NCBI RefSeq assembly: GCF_000745475.1
Contig: NZ_JQJJ01000010.1
Span: 620,001-684,000, forward strand
DNA: 64,000 nucleotides
From: Allobosea sp. UNC402CLCol
Lineage (GTDB): Bacteria; Pseudomonadota; Alphaproteobacteria; Rhizobiales; Beijerinckiaceae
Direction of reading: 5' to 3'
The position numbers were made by a program, and so were the translations under genes. Positions 1 to 9,986 of the stretch are shown here, in pieces; position 1 is the stretch's first letter; every line of letters starts with the position of its first letter. Under the pieces are notes generated by a model. It saw only the letters and a list, made by a program, of their open reading frames with translations. It was not told where the DNA came from and made no database searches.

Positions 1-2
1 AT

Positions 3-599
3 GGCCTGACGCCCATGGAAGAGATCGTGCGCGGCCTCGACGATCTCGCGCGCGCCGGCAAGATTCTCTACGCCGGTCTCTCCAACTTCCCCGCCTGGCG
101 GCTGGTACGCGCGGCGACGCTGACTGAGCTGACGCGAGCCGTGCCAATTGCCGCCGCGCAGTTCGAGCACAGCCTCGTCCATCGCGAACCCGAGGCCGAT
201 CTGTTCCCCGCCTGTCACGCCTTGGGAATCGCCGCTGTGACATGGTCGCCTCTGGGCGGCGGCGTGCTGACCGGCAAATATCGCAAGGGTGAGACAGGGC
301 GCGCCGAAGGATTTGGTGGCCGCGTCTTTCAGGCTGAGAACACGCCGCAACGCTCAGCCACCGTCGACGCCGTACTGCAGGTCGCCGAAGAGGCCAGCGC
401 CAGTCCCGATCGCGTCGCCATCGCCTGGGCCATGACACACGGGGCCGTGCCGATCATCGGCCCGCGTTCGCTCGGGCAGTTGGAGAGTAATCTGGGCGCG
501 GCGGCGCTGAAGCTTTCAGCGGAGCAGATTGCGCGCCTCGATGCGGCGAGCGCACCGGCGGGGGCGCCACCTCGCGCGACGACGCTCGCTGTCGCCTGA
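3..599 (+). CDS. Aldo/keto reductase, C-terminal part (5' end outside window)
   Basis: The reading frame is open to the left edge of the window, so the gene begins upstream; the visible 198 codons are the C-terminal part. The text matches the second half of the aldo/keto reductase TIM barrel: a TPMEE-type start of a helix, then GKILYAGLSNFPAWR (the conserved SNF segment after a barrel strand), an AAQFEHSLVHRE segment equivalent to the family's QxxYSLxxR, the WSPLGGGVLTGKYR loop that binds cofactor, and a terminal VPIIGPRSLGQLESNLGA segment that contacts the NADP(H) phosphate. The catalytic Tyr and Lys would lie in the missing N-terminal part. It is likely a cytosolic NADPH-dependent oxidoreductase; the substrate cannot be deduced. 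Confidence 0.85.
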   Translation, partial: GLTPMEEIVRGLDDLARAGKILYAGLSNFPAWRLVRAATLTELTRAVPIAAAQFEHSLVHREPEADLFPACHALGIAAVTWSPLGGGVLTGKYRKGETGRAEGFGGRVFQAENTPQRSATVDAVLQVAEEASASPDRVAIAWAMTHGAVPIIGPRSLGQLESNLGAAALKLSAEQIARLDAASAPAGAPPRATTLAVA

Positions 600-838
600 C
601 GCACGAGCTTACCGATGCCCCGCCAGGCCTCATTCAAGAGCATCGGGCTGCAGCGTTAGACGCGCTGGAGGCAGCGGCCGCCCTGGACACGAGAGACCCG
701 GGAGGAGTTGGGCCTGAAGCCGACCCTGTGCGAATTTCGCGATTGAAAGCTCAATATCCGGGCAGCCGCGGTGAAATTTCTCACTTGGTCGGCGCGGCGT
801 GGCGTGTTTACCTCGGCTCTTCTCGATCGGAGCCTTCG

Positions 839-2338
839 ATGTCCAGCCGCATCGCCTTCGGCGGTTTCCTGCATGAAACCAATACCTTCGCGCCGAGCAA
901 GGCGGGGATGGACGCCTTCCAGCAAGGCGGAGGCTGGCCGCCGCTGGCGCGGGGCGAGGCGATCTTCGCGGCCGTGACCAACGTCAATGTCGGCGCCTCC
1001 GGCTTTCTCGACGTGGCCCGCGAGAAGGGCTGGGAAGCCGTGCCGACGCTATGGTGTGCCGCCAGCCCTTCGGCCCATGTCACGGCCGGGGCCTTCGAGA
1101 CGATCGCAGGCGAGCTGGTGGAGCGGATTCGCGCGACGCTGCCGATCGACGGCGTCTATCTCGACCTGCACGGCGCGATGGTGAGCGAGAATTTCGACGA
1201 CGGCGAAGGCGAGCTGCTGCGCCGGGTACGCGCCGTGATCGGACCGGACGTGCCGCTGGTCGCGAGTCTCGACCTGCATGGCAACGTCACGCCGCTGATG
1301 GTCGAGGCTGCCGACATGCTCGTCGCCTACCGCACCTATCCGCATGTCGACATGGCCCTGACCGGTGCCCGCGCCGCGCAGGCCCTGGCTGGCCTGCTCG
1401 GCACCAAAAGGCGTCCAACCAAGGCCTTCCGGCAAATTCCCTATCTCATTCCCATTGCCTGGCAGGCAACGGCGATGGAACCTTGTCGTACGATCTATGC
1501 GGAGCTCGCCGCGCTGGAGAGCGAGACGGTGCCGAGCCTTTCCTTCCTGCCCGGCTTCCCGGCCGCCGACTTTCCGGATTGCGGGCCGACCGTCGTCGCC
1601 TACGGCACGACGCAGGCCGAGGCCGACGCGGCGGCCGACGCGGTCGCCCGGCGGGTGATGGCGAGCGAGGCCGCCTTCAAGGGCACGGTCTTCGATCCCG
1701 ATGCCGGGGTGCGCGAGGCGATGCGGCTCGCAGCGAGCGCGACGAAGCCGATCGTGATCTCCGATACGCAGGACAATCCCGGCGCCGGGGGTGATTCCGA
1801 CACGATGGGCATGGCAGCGGCCCTCGTGCGCAACGACGCTGAGCGTGCCGCAATCGGCGTCATCGTCGACCCCGAGGCCGCCGCTGCCGCTCACGAGGCG
1901 GGCGAGGGCGCGATCGTCACGCTCGCACTTGGCGCGAAGTCCCGCATTCCCGGCGACGCCCCGCTCGTGGCGAGCTTCACCGTGGAGAAGCTTTCCGACG
2001 GGCGCTTCGTCGCGCCGGGTCCCTTCTATGGCGGCTCGCGCATGAATCTGGGGCCGAGCGCCTGCCTGCGCATCGGCGGGGTGCGCATCGTCGTCGGCTC
2101 GCGCAAGGCGCAGCTGGCCGACCGGGCGATGTATCGGCAGGTCGGCATCGAACCGGAGGAGCAGGCGATTCTCGTCAACAAGAGCTCGGTGCATTTCCGC
2201 GCCGATTTCGAGCCGATCGCCGAGACGATCCTCGTCTGCGCGGCACCCGGCCCGATGCCGGTCGATCCGGCGGTCCTGCCATGGCGCCGGCTGCGCCAGG
2301 GCCTGCGCACATCACCGCTCGGCAGGCCGTTCGCCTGA
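839..2338 (+). CDS. M81 family metallopeptidase (MlrC-like)
   Basis: Encodes 499 residues, the usual length of the MlrC/M81 family, whose founder is linked to microcystin degradation; most members have unknown peptide or amide substrates. The N-terminal half has the family opening RIAFGGFLHETNTF, then DLHGAMV and SLDLHGNVTPLM strand-loop segments with candidate metal-binding Asp and His. The C-terminal half has DNPGAGGDSDTMGM, also typical of the family. The start at 839 is chosen because similarity begins immediately after it; an in-frame codon at 728 would add 37 unconserved residues. It is followed by two M20 enzymes and a dipeptide-type ABC importer on the same strand, so a role in breaking down imported peptides or amides is likely but inferred. 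Confidence 0.85.
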   Translation: MSSRIAFGGFLHETNTFAPSKAGMDAFQQGGGWPPLARGEAIFAAVTNVNVGASGFLDVAREKGWEAVPTLWCAASPSAHVTAGAFETIAGELVERIRATLPIDGVYLDLHGAMVSENFDDGEGELLRRVRAVIGPDVPLVASLDLHGNVTPLMVEAADMLVAYRTYPHVDMALTGARAAQALAGLLGTKRRPTKAFRQIPYLIPIAWQATAMEPCRTIYAELAALESETVPSLSFLPGFPAADFPDCGPTVVAYGTTQAEADAAADAVARRVMASEAAFKGTVFDPDAGVREAMRLAASATKPIVISDTQDNPGAGGDSDTMGMAAALVRNDAERAAIGVIVDPEAAAAAHEAGEGAIVTLALGAKSRIPGDAPLVASFTVEKLSDGRFVAPGPFYGGSRMNLGPSACLRIGGVRIVVGSRKAQLADRAMYRQVGIEPEEQAILVNKSSVHFRADFEPIAETILVCAAPGPMPVDPAVLPWRRLRQGLRTSPLGRPFA

Positions 2339-2381
2339 GCACGTCCTCCCTCGCATCAGCCTTTCATCGCCTGGAGTTCCT

Positions 2382-3542
2382 ATGCCCGTTCTGCCGCAGA
2401 TCGACGCCTTCAAGGATGACCTCACGGCGATCCGCCGCGATCTCCACGCCCATCCCGAGATCGGCTTCGAGGAGGTCCGTACCGCCGGCATCGTCGCCGA
2501 CAAGCTGAGGGAGCTGGGCATCGAGGTCCATACCGGTATCGGCACGACCGGCGTCGTCGGCGTGCTGCACGGCCAGGCCGGGCCGGGCCGGCGCATCGGG
2601 CTGCGGGCCGATATGGACGCGCTGCCGATCCAGGAGACCACCAACCTGCCCTGGCGTTCGACCGTGGCCGGCAAGATGCACGCCTGCGGCCATGACGGGC
2701 ACACCACCATGCTGCTCGGTGCCGCGCGCTACCTTGCGGAGAACCGGGGCTTCAAGGGCACGGCGATCTTCGTCTTCCAGCCGGCGGAGGAAGGGCTCGG
2801 TGGCGCGCGCCGGATGATCGCGGAAAAGCTGTTCGAGCGCTTCCCCTGCGACGAGATCTACGGGTTGCACAACGCACCCAATCTCGAGTCCGGCCAGATC
2901 TCGGTTTTCCCCGGCCCGGCCATGGCCGGCGCGGATTTCTTCGATATCAAGATCACCGGCAAGGGCAGCCACGGGGCCATGCCGCATATGGGGCGCGATC
3001 CTGTCATGGCGGCCATGAGCCTGGCCGCAGCGCTGCAGACCATTGTCAGCCGCAATGCCGACCCGCGCGAGGCCGCCGTGCTCTCGATCACCCAGGTCCA
3101 TGCCGGTTCGGCCTACAACGTCATTCCGGAGGAGGCGGTGCTGGCCGGCACGATCCGTACCTTCTCGGAGGAGACGGGCGAGCTGGTGCGCCGCCGCATG
3201 CGCGAGATCGCGGCCGGCACGGCGGCGACCTTCGGCATGACGATCGAGGTCGACATCCGCAACATCTTCAACGTGCTGGTCAATCACGATGCCCCGGCGC
3301 AGGCGATGGCGGAGGTCGCCACCGAGATCGTCGGCGGCGCGAACGTGCTGACAGAGCCGAAGGCGATGATGGGCAGCGAGGATTTCGCCGACATGCTGCG
3401 CGTGGTGCCCGGCGCCTATGCCTGGGTCGGCCATGCCGGGGACGTGCCGGTGCACAACCCCGCCTATGTGCTCGACGACGGCATCCTGCCGGTTGGGGCG
3501 AGCCTGTTGGCGCGCATCGTCGAGACGCGGGCGACGGCCTGA
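2382..3542 (+). CDS. M20 family amidohydrolase (hippurate hydrolase/IAA-amino acid hydrolase type)
   Basis: A 386-residue M20D-type metallohydrolase that would remove an acyl or aminoacyl group from an amide-linked amino acid in the cytoplasm. Visible motifs are HAHPEIGFEE (about 22-31), LRADMDALP (about 74-82), the metal ligands in HACGHDGHT (Cys102, His104), the QPAEEGLGG loop (Glu136, Glu137) and GLHN (His163). The dimerisation/lid domain lies around residues 180-300. A GGAG ribosome binding site sits 5 nt before the ATG. It follows the M81 gene by 43 nt and precedes a second M20 gene by 11 nt, so the three are probably co-transcribed. The substrate is not evident. Confidence 0.9.
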   Translation: MPVLPQIDAFKDDLTAIRRDLHAHPEIGFEEVRTAGIVADKLRELGIEVHTGIGTTGVVGVLHGQAGPGRRIGLRADMDALPIQETTNLPWRSTVAGKMHACGHDGHTTMLLGAARYLAENRGFKGTAIFVFQPAEEGLGGARRMIAEKLFERFPCDEIYGLHNAPNLESGQISVFPGPAMAGADFFDIKITGKGSHGAMPHMGRDPVMAAMSLAAALQTIVSRNADPREAAVLSITQVHAGSAYNVIPEEAVLAGTIRTFSEETGELVRRRMREIAAGTAATFGMTIEVDIRNIFNVLVNHDAPAQAMAEVATEIVGGANVLTEPKAMMGSEDFADMLRVVPGAYAWVGHAGDVPVHNPAYVLDDGILPVGASLLARIVETRATA

Positions 3543-3553
3543 GGAGCAGGACG

Positions 3554-4690
3554 ATGGACGCCGGCACCCTGCCGCTCGACAGCGAGATCCTGCTCGCAGG
3601 GCTCAAGCCCTGGATCGAGTGCGAGAGCCCGACCTTCGACCCCGCCGCCGTCAACCGCATGATGGACCTCGCAGCGGCCGAGACGGCGGCGGCGGGCGCC
3701 ATGATCACCCGCATCCCCGGACCGCCCGGCCTCGGCGACTGCGTGCGCGGCGACTTTCCACATCCGCGGCGTGGGGAGCCCGGCATCCTGGTGATGTCGC
3801 ATCTCGACACCGTGCATCCGGTCGGGACGCTCGAGACGCTGCCCTTCCGGCGCGAGGGCTCGCGCTGCTACGGCCCCGGCATCCTCGATATGAAGGGCGG
3901 CGCCTATGCCGCGCTGCAGGCCATCGTCGCGCTGGCGAAGGCCGGTATCGAGACGCCACTGCCGGTCAGCGTGCTCTACACCAGCGACGAGGAAATCGGC
4001 AGCCCGGGTACGCGCGACATCATCATGGAGCAGGCCCGCCGCGACCGCTTCGTGCTGGTGCCGGAGCCGGGCCAGCCGGGTGACGGTGTCGTCACCGGCC
4101 GCTACGCCATCGCTCGCTTCAACCTTCAGGCGGAGGGCCGGCCGAGCCATGCCGGCTCCCGCCTCAAGGACGGGCGCTCGGCCATCAACATGATGGCGCG
4201 CCAGCTCTTGGCCATCGAGGAGATGACCGGTGAGGATTGCACCTTCTCCGTCGGCGTCATCGAGGGCGGGCGCTGGGTCAACTGCGTGCCGACCCTCTGC
4301 AAGGCCGAAGCCCTGAGCATGGCAAAACGGCAGGCCGATCTCGACCGTGGCGTCGAGCGCATGCTCGCTCTCACCCGCCGCGAGGAGGACGGCACCGGCT
4401 TCACCGTGACACGCGGCGCGACCCGCCCGGTCTGGGAGCCGGATGCGGGGACCCTGGCGCTCTACGGCCTCGCCCGCGAGATCGCCGGCGAACTGGGCTG
4501 GGAGCTCGGCCACGCCTCGGCCGGCGGCGGCTCCGACGCCAATTTCACCGGTGCGGGCGGCATCCCCTCCCTCGACGGGCTCGGCCTGCTGGGGGCCGGT
4601 TATCACACGCTGGAAGAGCATATCGAGATCGAGAGCCTGCCACGACGGATCAGGTTGATGGCGGGGCTGCTGGCGCGGCTCGCGTCCTGA
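3554..4690 (+). CDS. M20 family metallopeptidase (carboxypeptidase G2-like)
   Basis: 378 residues, cytosolic by the absence of a signal peptide. Metal-site motifs of the glutamate carboxypeptidase branch are present: MSHLDTVHPVG (His83, Asp85), GILDMKGG (Asp112) and YTSDEEIGSPG (Glu146, Glu147). The central dimerisation domain is recognisable by GRPSHAGSRLKDGRSAI at about residues 195-211. An AGGAG ribosome binding site precedes the ATG. It lies 11 nt after the preceding M20 gene and would complement it by hydrolysing peptides or N-acyl amino acids. The next gene starts after a 175-nt gap with its own promoter candidate, so this is probably the last gene of its operon. Confidence 0.88.
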   Translation: MDAGTLPLDSEILLAGLKPWIECESPTFDPAAVNRMMDLAAAETAAAGAMITRIPGPPGLGDCVRGDFPHPRRGEPGILVMSHLDTVHPVGTLETLPFRREGSRCYGPGILDMKGGAYAALQAIVALAKAGIETPLPVSVLYTSDEEIGSPGTRDIIMEQARRDRFVLVPEPGQPGDGVVTGRYAIARFNLQAEGRPSHAGSRLKDGRSAINMMARQLLAIEEMTGEDCTFSVGVIEGGRWVNCVPTLCKAEALSMAKRQADLDRGVERMLALTRREEDGTGFTVTRGATRPVWEPDAGTLALYGLAREIAGELGWELGHASAGGGSDANFTGAGGIPSLDGLGLLGAGYHTLEEHIEIESLPRRIRLMAGLLARLAS

Positions 4691-4731
4691 ACGATTGACA
4701 GGGCGCTTCGACGGGGGAGCCTTTCGCATCG

Positions 4732-4747
4732 TGGCATGGCGCCTGCA
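4732..4747 (+). promoter_or_regulatory. Candidate sigma-54 (RpoN) promoter for the peptide ABC operon
   Basis: TGGCATGGCGCCTGCA matches the sigma-54 consensus TGGCACG-N4-TTGCA at 12 of the 12 consensus positions except two. The invariant GG (4733-4734) and GC (4745-4746) are in the right -24/-12 spacing. A start of transcription near 4757 would leave a leader of about 110 nt before the gene at 4866. The same GGCAT-N6-TGCAT pattern recurs at 17114-17132 and 18136-18154. Motif evidence only. Confidence 0.45.
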
Positions 4748-4865
4748 TAAGGCGGAACGGCAAGGCGGACAAAAGGCAAAAGAAGACGAAATACCGGCAC
4801 TTGCGACCTGCACATCACGATCGGCAAAGCCGGCCGGGCAAACGGCCAGAGGGGAGATCAGCCTT

Positions 4866-6434
4866 ATGATGTCGCGTTGGAAGATGGTTGCCGCGGCGGC
4901 AGCGTTGCTGGCCGGCAGCAGTATGGTGCAGGCCCAGACGACCATGAAGGTCGTCATGCATTCGGACGTGAAGATCGTCGATCCGATCTGGACCACCGCC
5001 TATATCGTCCGCAACCACGGCTATATGATCTACGACACCCTGTTCTCGATGGACGAGAAGGGTGAGATCAAGCCGCAGATGGTCGAGACCTTCACGGAGT
5101 CGCCGGACAAGCTGACCTACAAGTTCACGCTGCGCGACGGCCTGCTCTGGCACGACGGCAAGCCCGTCACCGCAGAGGACTGCATCGCCTCGATCAAGCG
5201 CTGGTCGGCCAAGGACCCGGTCGGCCAGAAGCTGATGACCTTCGTCGACTCGATCACCGCCGACGACGCCAAGAGCTTCACGGTCAGGCTGAAATCGCCG
5301 ACCGGCCTGTTGATCTTCGGCCTCGGCAAGCCGTCCTCAAACGTGCCGTTCATGATGCCGAAGCGCGTCGCGGACACCGACCCCAACACGCAGATCTCCG
5401 AGTTCATCGGTTCCGGCCCCTTCGTCCTGAAGCAGGATGAGTGGAAGCCCGGCGACAAGATCGTCTACACCAAGTTCAAGGACTACAAGCCGCGCTCCGA
5501 GCCGGCATCCGGCCTGGCCGGCGGCAAGGTCGTCCATATCGACCGCGTCGAATGGCTTGCGGTCAGCGACCAGCAGCAGGCGGTCAACGCGCTGCTGGCG
5601 GGCGAGATCGACATGGTCGAGCAGCCCGCCTTCGACCTGATCCCGCTGCTCAAGGACGACAGCAACATCAAGCTGTGGAACTACAACCCGCTCGGGCTGC
5701 AGTACACGATGCGCTTCAACCACACGCAGCCGCCCTTCGACAATCCGAAGGTGCGCCAGGCCGTGACCTATGCGCTGAACCAGAAGGACTTTCTCGAAGC
5801 GACCGTCGGCAATCCCGACTACTATCAGGTCTGCAAGGCGATGTTCGTCTGCGGCTCGCCGCTCGCCTCCGAAAAGGGCATGGACGGGTTGCTCGAATCG
5901 AACTTCAAGAAATCGCAGGAGCTCCTGAAGGAGGCCGGCTATGACGGCAAGCCGGTGGTGCTTCTGCATTCGACCGATCTGCAGTCGCTGACCAATCTCG
6001 GCCCGGTCGCCAAGCAGCTGCTCGAGAAGGGCGGCTTCAAGGTCGACATGCAGTCCTCGGACTGGCAGACGGTGGTCTCGCGACGCGTCCGCAAGGATCC
6101 GATCGACAAGGGCGGCTGGAACCTGATGCAGACCTCCTGGGTCTCGGCCGACATCCTGAACCCCGTCATGGCCGGCTTCTTCAATGCGAGCTGCGACAAG
6201 GCCGCCTTCGGCTGGCCCTGCGATGCGGAGATGGAGAAGCTGCGCGACGACTTCGCCCGCGAGCCCGATCCGGCGAAGCAGAAGGCGATTGCGGAAGCCG
6301 TGCAGGTCCGCTGGCGCGAGGTGGTGACCCATGTCCATCTCGGCCAGTACAACGTGCCGATCGCGGCCCGGAAGAACATCACCGGCATCCTGACGGCGCC
6401 GGCGCCGGTCTTCTGGAACGTCGAGAAGAAGTGA
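4866..6434 (+). CDS. ABC transporter substrate-binding protein, family 5 (DppA/OppA type)
   Basis: 522 residues with a Sec signal peptide (MMSRWK, then an Ala/Leu-rich core ending in VQAQ), so it is periplasmic. It is the solute receptor of the importer encoded by the next three genes. The body has the SBP-family-5 pattern: the early ESPDKLTYKFTLRDGLLWHDGKP-type motif (about residues 78-100), TAEDCIASIKRW, and the later KVRQAVTYALNQKDFLEA segment (about 295-315). ATG 4866 is chosen because it gives a proper signal peptide and follows AGAGGGGA; the frame is open further upstream but that part is uncharged for export and would include the putative promoter. The neighbouring peptidases suggest peptides or amides as ligand; this is inference. 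Confidence 0.92.
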   Translation: MMSRWKMVAAAAALLAGSSMVQAQTTMKVVMHSDVKIVDPIWTTAYIVRNHGYMIYDTLFSMDEKGEIKPQMVETFTESPDKLTYKFTLRDGLLWHDGKPVTAEDCIASIKRWSAKDPVGQKLMTFVDSITADDAKSFTVRLKSPTGLLIFGLGKPSSNVPFMMPKRVADTDPNTQISEFIGSGPFVLKQDEWKPGDKIVYTKFKDYKPRSEPASGLAGGKVVHIDRVEWLAVSDQQQAVNALLAGEIDMVEQPAFDLIPLLKDDSNIKLWNYNPLGLQYTMRFNHTQPPFDNPKVRQAVTYALNQKDFLEATVGNPDYYQVCKAMFVCGSPLASEKGMDGLLESNFKKSQELLKEAGYDGKPVVLLHSTDLQSLTNLGPVAKQLLEKGGFKVDMQSSDWQTVVSRRVRKDPIDKGGWNLMQTSWVSADILNPVMAGFFNASCDKAAFGWPCDAEMEKLRDDFAREPDPAKQKAIAEAVQVRWREVVTHVHLGQYNVPIAARKNITGILTAPAPVFWNVEKK

Positions 6435-6471
6435 GCCGGATGCGCTTGCTCCTTTCCGGGAAGCCGTCCTG

Positions 6472-7413
6472 ATGCTCGGCTACATTCTGAGGCGCCTGCT
6501 GGCGGCGATCCCGGTCCTCGTGATCGTCGCCGTGCTGGTCTTCCTGATGCTGCGGCTGACGCCGGGCGACCCGGCAGCGGTCATCGCCGGCGACAACGCC
6601 AGCTCGGAGCAGATCGCGCTGGTGCGCAACCGGCTCGGGCTCGACCAGCCGATCCTCGCCCAGTTCACGATCTGGGCGAAGAATTTGCTCTCGGGCAATC
6701 TCGGCGAATCCTTCTTCTTCAAGAAGCCGATCTCCGAACTGATCCTCGGGCGCATCGAGCCGACGCTGTCGCTTGCTTTCGCGACCATCCTGATCGCGAT
6801 CTGCGTCGCGATCCCGCTGGGCGTGCTCGCCGCCTACAAGCACGGCTCCTGGATCGACCGCATCGTGATGGGTTTCTCGGTGCTCGGCTTCTCGATACCG
6901 GTCTTCGTGATCGGCTACCTGCTGATCTATCTCTTCGCGATCACGCTGGGCTGGTTCCCGGTGCAGGGCTACCAGCCGATCTCGGCCGGGTTCGGTGGTT
7001 ATCTGCAGCGGCTCGTGCTGCCGGCGCTGACGCTCTCGGTGATCTACATCGCGCTGATCGCGCGGATGACGCGGGCGAGCGTGCTCGAGGTGCTGAACGA
7101 GGACTATATCCGCACCGCCCGCGCCAAGGGGCAGGTCGAGCGCAAGATCCTGTTCCGCCACGCGCTGAAGAACGCGGCCGTGCCGATCGTCACCGTGGTC
7201 GGCATCGGCATCGCGCTGCTGATCGGGGGGGTCGTGGTAACGGAGAGCGTCTTCGCCATCCCCGGTCTCGGCCGGCTGACCGTCGATGCCGTGCTGGCGC
7301 GCGACTACCCCACCATCCAGGCCGTCATCCTTCTGTTCTCCGGCATCTATGTCGGGATCAACCTGCTGATCGACCTGACCTACAGCCTGTTCGACCCGAG
7401 GATCCGCTATTGA
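6472..7413 (+). CDS. ABC transporter permease (DppB/GsiC type)
   Basis: 313 residues, an inner-membrane permease of the dipeptide/oligopeptide class. It begins MLGYILRRLLAAIPVL, the conserved amphipathic start plus first membrane helix of this family, followed by the LRLTPGDPA periplasmic segment. Further helices lie near residues 95-130, 135-165, 180-200, 235-265 and 280-305. The cytoplasmic coupling motif NEDYIRTARAKGQVERKILFRHALKNAAVP (EAA loop, about residues 208-240) is intact. It overlaps the next permease gene by 4 nt (TTGA), so the two are translationally coupled. Confidence 0.92.
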   Translation: MLGYILRRLLAAIPVLVIVAVLVFLMLRLTPGDPAAVIAGDNASSEQIALVRNRLGLDQPILAQFTIWAKNLLSGNLGESFFFKKPISELILGRIEPTLSLAFATILIAICVAIPLGVLAAYKHGSWIDRIVMGFSVLGFSIPVFVIGYLLIYLFAITLGWFPVQGYQPISAGFGGYLQRLVLPALTLSVIYIALIARMTRASVLEVLNEDYIRTARAKGQVERKILFRHALKNAAVPIVTVVGIGIALLIGGVVVTESVFAIPGLGRLTVDAVLARDYPTIQAVILLFSGIYVGINLLIDLTYSLFDPRIRY

Positions 7414-8336
7414 GCGCCGAGCCGACCCTGCTGGCCCCGGTCGCCGACGAGCCCGCTCCCTCCGGGCGGAGCATCCTGCGCCGGCTACTGACCAATGTTT
7501 CCGTACTGATCGGAGGCATCGTCCTGGTGGTGATGACACTGATCGCCCTGCTGGCGCCGCAGCTCGGGACTGTCGATCCGACCGCGATCGATCCCGTCGC
7601 GCGCAACAAGAAGCCGGGCTTCGAGCGCACCATCCGCTCCGATGACGGCGCGAACTCGACCTTCACCTACCGGATGGGCACCGATTCGCTCGGGCGGGAC
7701 GTCTACAGCCGCGTCGTCTACGGCGCCCGGATCTCGCTGGCGATCTCGATCGCAGTGGCGCTGGCGAGCATCGCGATCGGCCTCGTCATCGGCCTCGTCG
7801 CCGGCTATGTGCGCATCCTTGATGGTCCGATCATGCGCGTGATGGACGGGCTGATGGCGATACCGGGCATCCTGCTCGCCATCGCGGTCGTCTCTCTGTT
7901 CCGGGCCGGGCTGACGGCGGTCATCATCGCGATCATCGTGCCGGAGATCCCGCGCGTGGTGCGGCTGGTGCGCTCAATCGTGCTCTCGGTTCGCGAGGAG
8001 CCCTATGTCGAGGCGGCGATCATGGCCGGCACGCGCGTGCCCAAGCTGATGATCCGCCACATCCTGCCCAACACCACCGCGCCGCTGATCGTGCAGGGCA
8101 CCTTCATCGCCGCCTCCGCCATCCTCGTCGAGGCCATCCTGTCCTTCCTCGGCGTCGGTATCCCGCCGGAGACTCCGAGCTGGGGCAACATCATGGCCGA
8201 GGGGCGCAACCTCTTCCGGGTCTTCCCGCACAACATCCTCTATCCCGGCATCTTCCTGGGGCTGACGGTGCTCGCCGTGAACATCCTCGGCGACGGCCTG
8301 CGCGACACGCTCGATCCGAAGATGGCCGGCCGATGA
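7410..8336 (+). CDS. ABC transporter permease (DppC type)
   Basis: 308 residues, second permease of the same importer. It starts with TTG overlapping the stop codon of the DppB-type gene. It has a short cytoplasmic N-terminus, a first membrane helix (about 30-53), the family's periplasmic FTYRMGTDSLGRDVYSRVVYGAR segment (about 86-108) that precedes the core, and the EAA coupling loop EPYVEAAIMAGTRVPKLMIRHILPN (about 197-221). The C-terminus SFLGVGIPPETPSWGNIMAEGRN is also typical. Its stop overlaps the ATG of the ATPase gene (ATGA), continuing the coupled operon. Confidence 0.92.
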   Translation: MSAEPTLLAPVADEPAPSGRSILRRLLTNVSVLIGGIVLVVMTLIALLAPQLGTVDPTAIDPVARNKKPGFERTIRSDDGANSTFTYRMGTDSLGRDVYSRVVYGARISLAISIAVALASIAIGLVIGLVAGYVRILDGPIMRVMDGLMAIPGILLAIAVVSLFRAGLTAVIIAIIVPEIPRVVRLVRSIVLSVREEPYVEAAIMAGTRVPKLMIRHILPNTTAPLIVQGTFIAASAILVEAILSFLGVGIPPETPSWGNIMAEGRNLFRVFPHNILYPGIFLGLTVLAVNILGDGLRDTLDPKMAGR

Positions 8337-9952
8337 GCAACGAGACATCCCCCGTCCTGGAAGTTTCGGGCCTCACCATCGCCTTGCCCGGCGGCGGCGA
8401 CCGCAACCATGCGGTGGAGGGCGTTTCGCTCGCCGTCGGCAAGGGCGAGATCGTCTGCGTCGTCGGCGAATCCGGTTCGGGCAAATCCGTCACCGCCTTC
8501 TCGGTGATGGGCCTCTTGGCCAGGGTGCTGAAGCCCATGGCAGGGACGATCCGGCTGGCGGGTGAGGACCTGCTCGCCGCCACGCCGCAACGCCTGCGCG
8601 CGCTGCGGGGCGACCGCATGGCCATGATCTTCCAGGAGCCGATGACCGCGCTCAACCCGGTGCTGACCATCGGCGACCAGATCGAGGAGGTGCTGCGTAT
8701 CCATACCAACCTCGACCAGCCGGCGCGGCGCACGAAGGTGCTCGCCATGCTGGAGGCGATGCGCTTGCCCGATCCCGAGCGTATGCACGCCTCCTACCCG
8801 CACCAGCTTTCGGGCGGGCAGCGCCAGCGCGTGATGATCGCCGCCGCGCTGATCCTCGACCCCGCCCTGCTGATCGCCGACGAGCCGACGACCGCGCTCG
8901 ACGTCACGACGCAGGCGCAGATCCTCAAGCTCATCAAGGAGATGCAGGAGCGGCGCGGCACGGGCGTGCTGTTCATCACCCATGATTTCGGCGTCGTCTC
9001 CGAGATCGCCGACCGCGTCGTGGTGATGGAGAAGGGGCGCGTCGTCGAGCAGGGGCCGACGGCGCAGGTGTTGCGCGCCCCCCAGCATCCCTACACCCGC
9101 ATGCTGATCGCCTCCGTGCCGGTCCTGAAACCGGCGCAGCGCCCGGAGCCGACAGGGCCGATCGCCCTCGAGACTGCTGGCCTCGGCAAAACCTACCGCT
9201 CGCGCGGATTGTTCAAGAAGGAACGCGTCGTCCGGGCCGCCGCCGATGTCGGCATCCGGGTCCGGCGCGGCGAGACGGTCGGCATCGTCGGGGAATCCGG
9301 CTCGGGCAAGACCACGGTCGCGCGCTGCGTCGCCCGGCTGATGCCGCCGAGCGAGGGCCAGATCCTCGTCCCCGACATCGACATCGCCGGGCTTTCCGAA
9401 CGGCGCCTGAGACCTTACCGGCGCAAGATCCAGGTGGTTTTTCAGGATCCGTTCCGCTCGCTCAATCCGCGCCTTACCGTGAGCGAATCCATCATCGAAG
9501 GCCCCGTGAATTTCGGGCAGCCGCGGGCGAAGGCGCTGGCACGGGCCCGCGAGCTGATGGAACTCGTCGGCCTGCAGCCTTCCGCGCTCTCGCGCTATCC
9601 GCACCAATTCTCCGGCGGCCAGCGCCAGCGCATCGCGATTGCCCGTGCACTCGCCATGGAGCCGGAGATCCTGATCGCGGACGAGGCAGTCTCGGCGCTC
9701 GACGTCTCCGTGCAGAAGCAGGTGCTCGCCTTGCTCGACGACGTGCAGAAGCGCTTCGACCTCGCCATCCTGTTCATCACCCACGACCTCAGGGTTGCCG
9801 CGCAGATCTGCGACCGGCTGGTGGTGATGGAGAAAGGGCTGGTGGTCGAGCAAGGCCGCACGGCCGATGTTTTCGCCGCCCCCGCCCACCCCTATACGCG
9901 TAGCCTGATCGAGGCTGCACCCGGCCGCGACTTCGCCACCGGCGAGGCCTGA
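8333..9952 (+). CDS. Fused double ATP-binding protein of dipeptide ABC importer (DppD-DppF type)
   Basis: 539 residues with two complete ABC ATPase domains in one chain, replacing separate DppD and DppF subunits. Domain 1 (about 5-255): Walker A GESGSGKS, signature LSGGQRQRV, Walker [13 protein letters not shown] and switch His in FITHDFG. Domain 2 (about 280-535): Walker [10 protein letters not shown], signature FSGGQRQRI, Walker [13 protein letters not shown], switch His in FITHDLR. Each domain ends with the oligopeptide-type C-terminal segment (AQHPYTR / [13 protein letters not shown]) that precedes the usual binding-site region. The ATG lies inside the preceding gene's stop. Both domains look catalytically competent. 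Confidence 0.93.
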   Translation: MSNETSPVLEVSGLTIALPGGGDRNHAVEGVSLAVGKGEIVCVVGESGSGKSVTAFSVMGLLARVLKPMAGTIRLAGEDLLAATPQRLRALRGDRMAMIFQEPMTALNPVLTIGDQIEEVLRIHTNLDQPARRTKVLAMLEAMRLPDPERMHASYPHQLSGGQRQRVMIAAALILDPALLIADEPTTALDVTTQAQILKLIKEMQERRGTGVLFITHDFGVVSEIADRVVVMEKGRVVEQGPTAQVLRAPQHPYTRMLIASVPVLKPAQRPEPTGPIALETAGLGKTYRSRGLFKKERVVRAAADVGIRVRRGETVGIVGESGSGKTTVARCVARLMPPSEGQILVPDIDIAGLSERRLRPYRRKIQVVFQDPFRSLNPRLTVSESIIEGPVNFGQPRAKALARARELMELVGLQPSALSRYPHQFSGGQRQRIAIARALAMEPEILIADEAVSALDVSVQKQVLALLDDVQKRFDLAILFITHDLRVAAQICDRLVVMEKGLVVEQGRTADVFAAPAHPYTRSLIEAAPGRDFATGEA

Positions 9953-9986
9953 AGCGGATATTCGGCGACAAGCTGGAGACGACGTC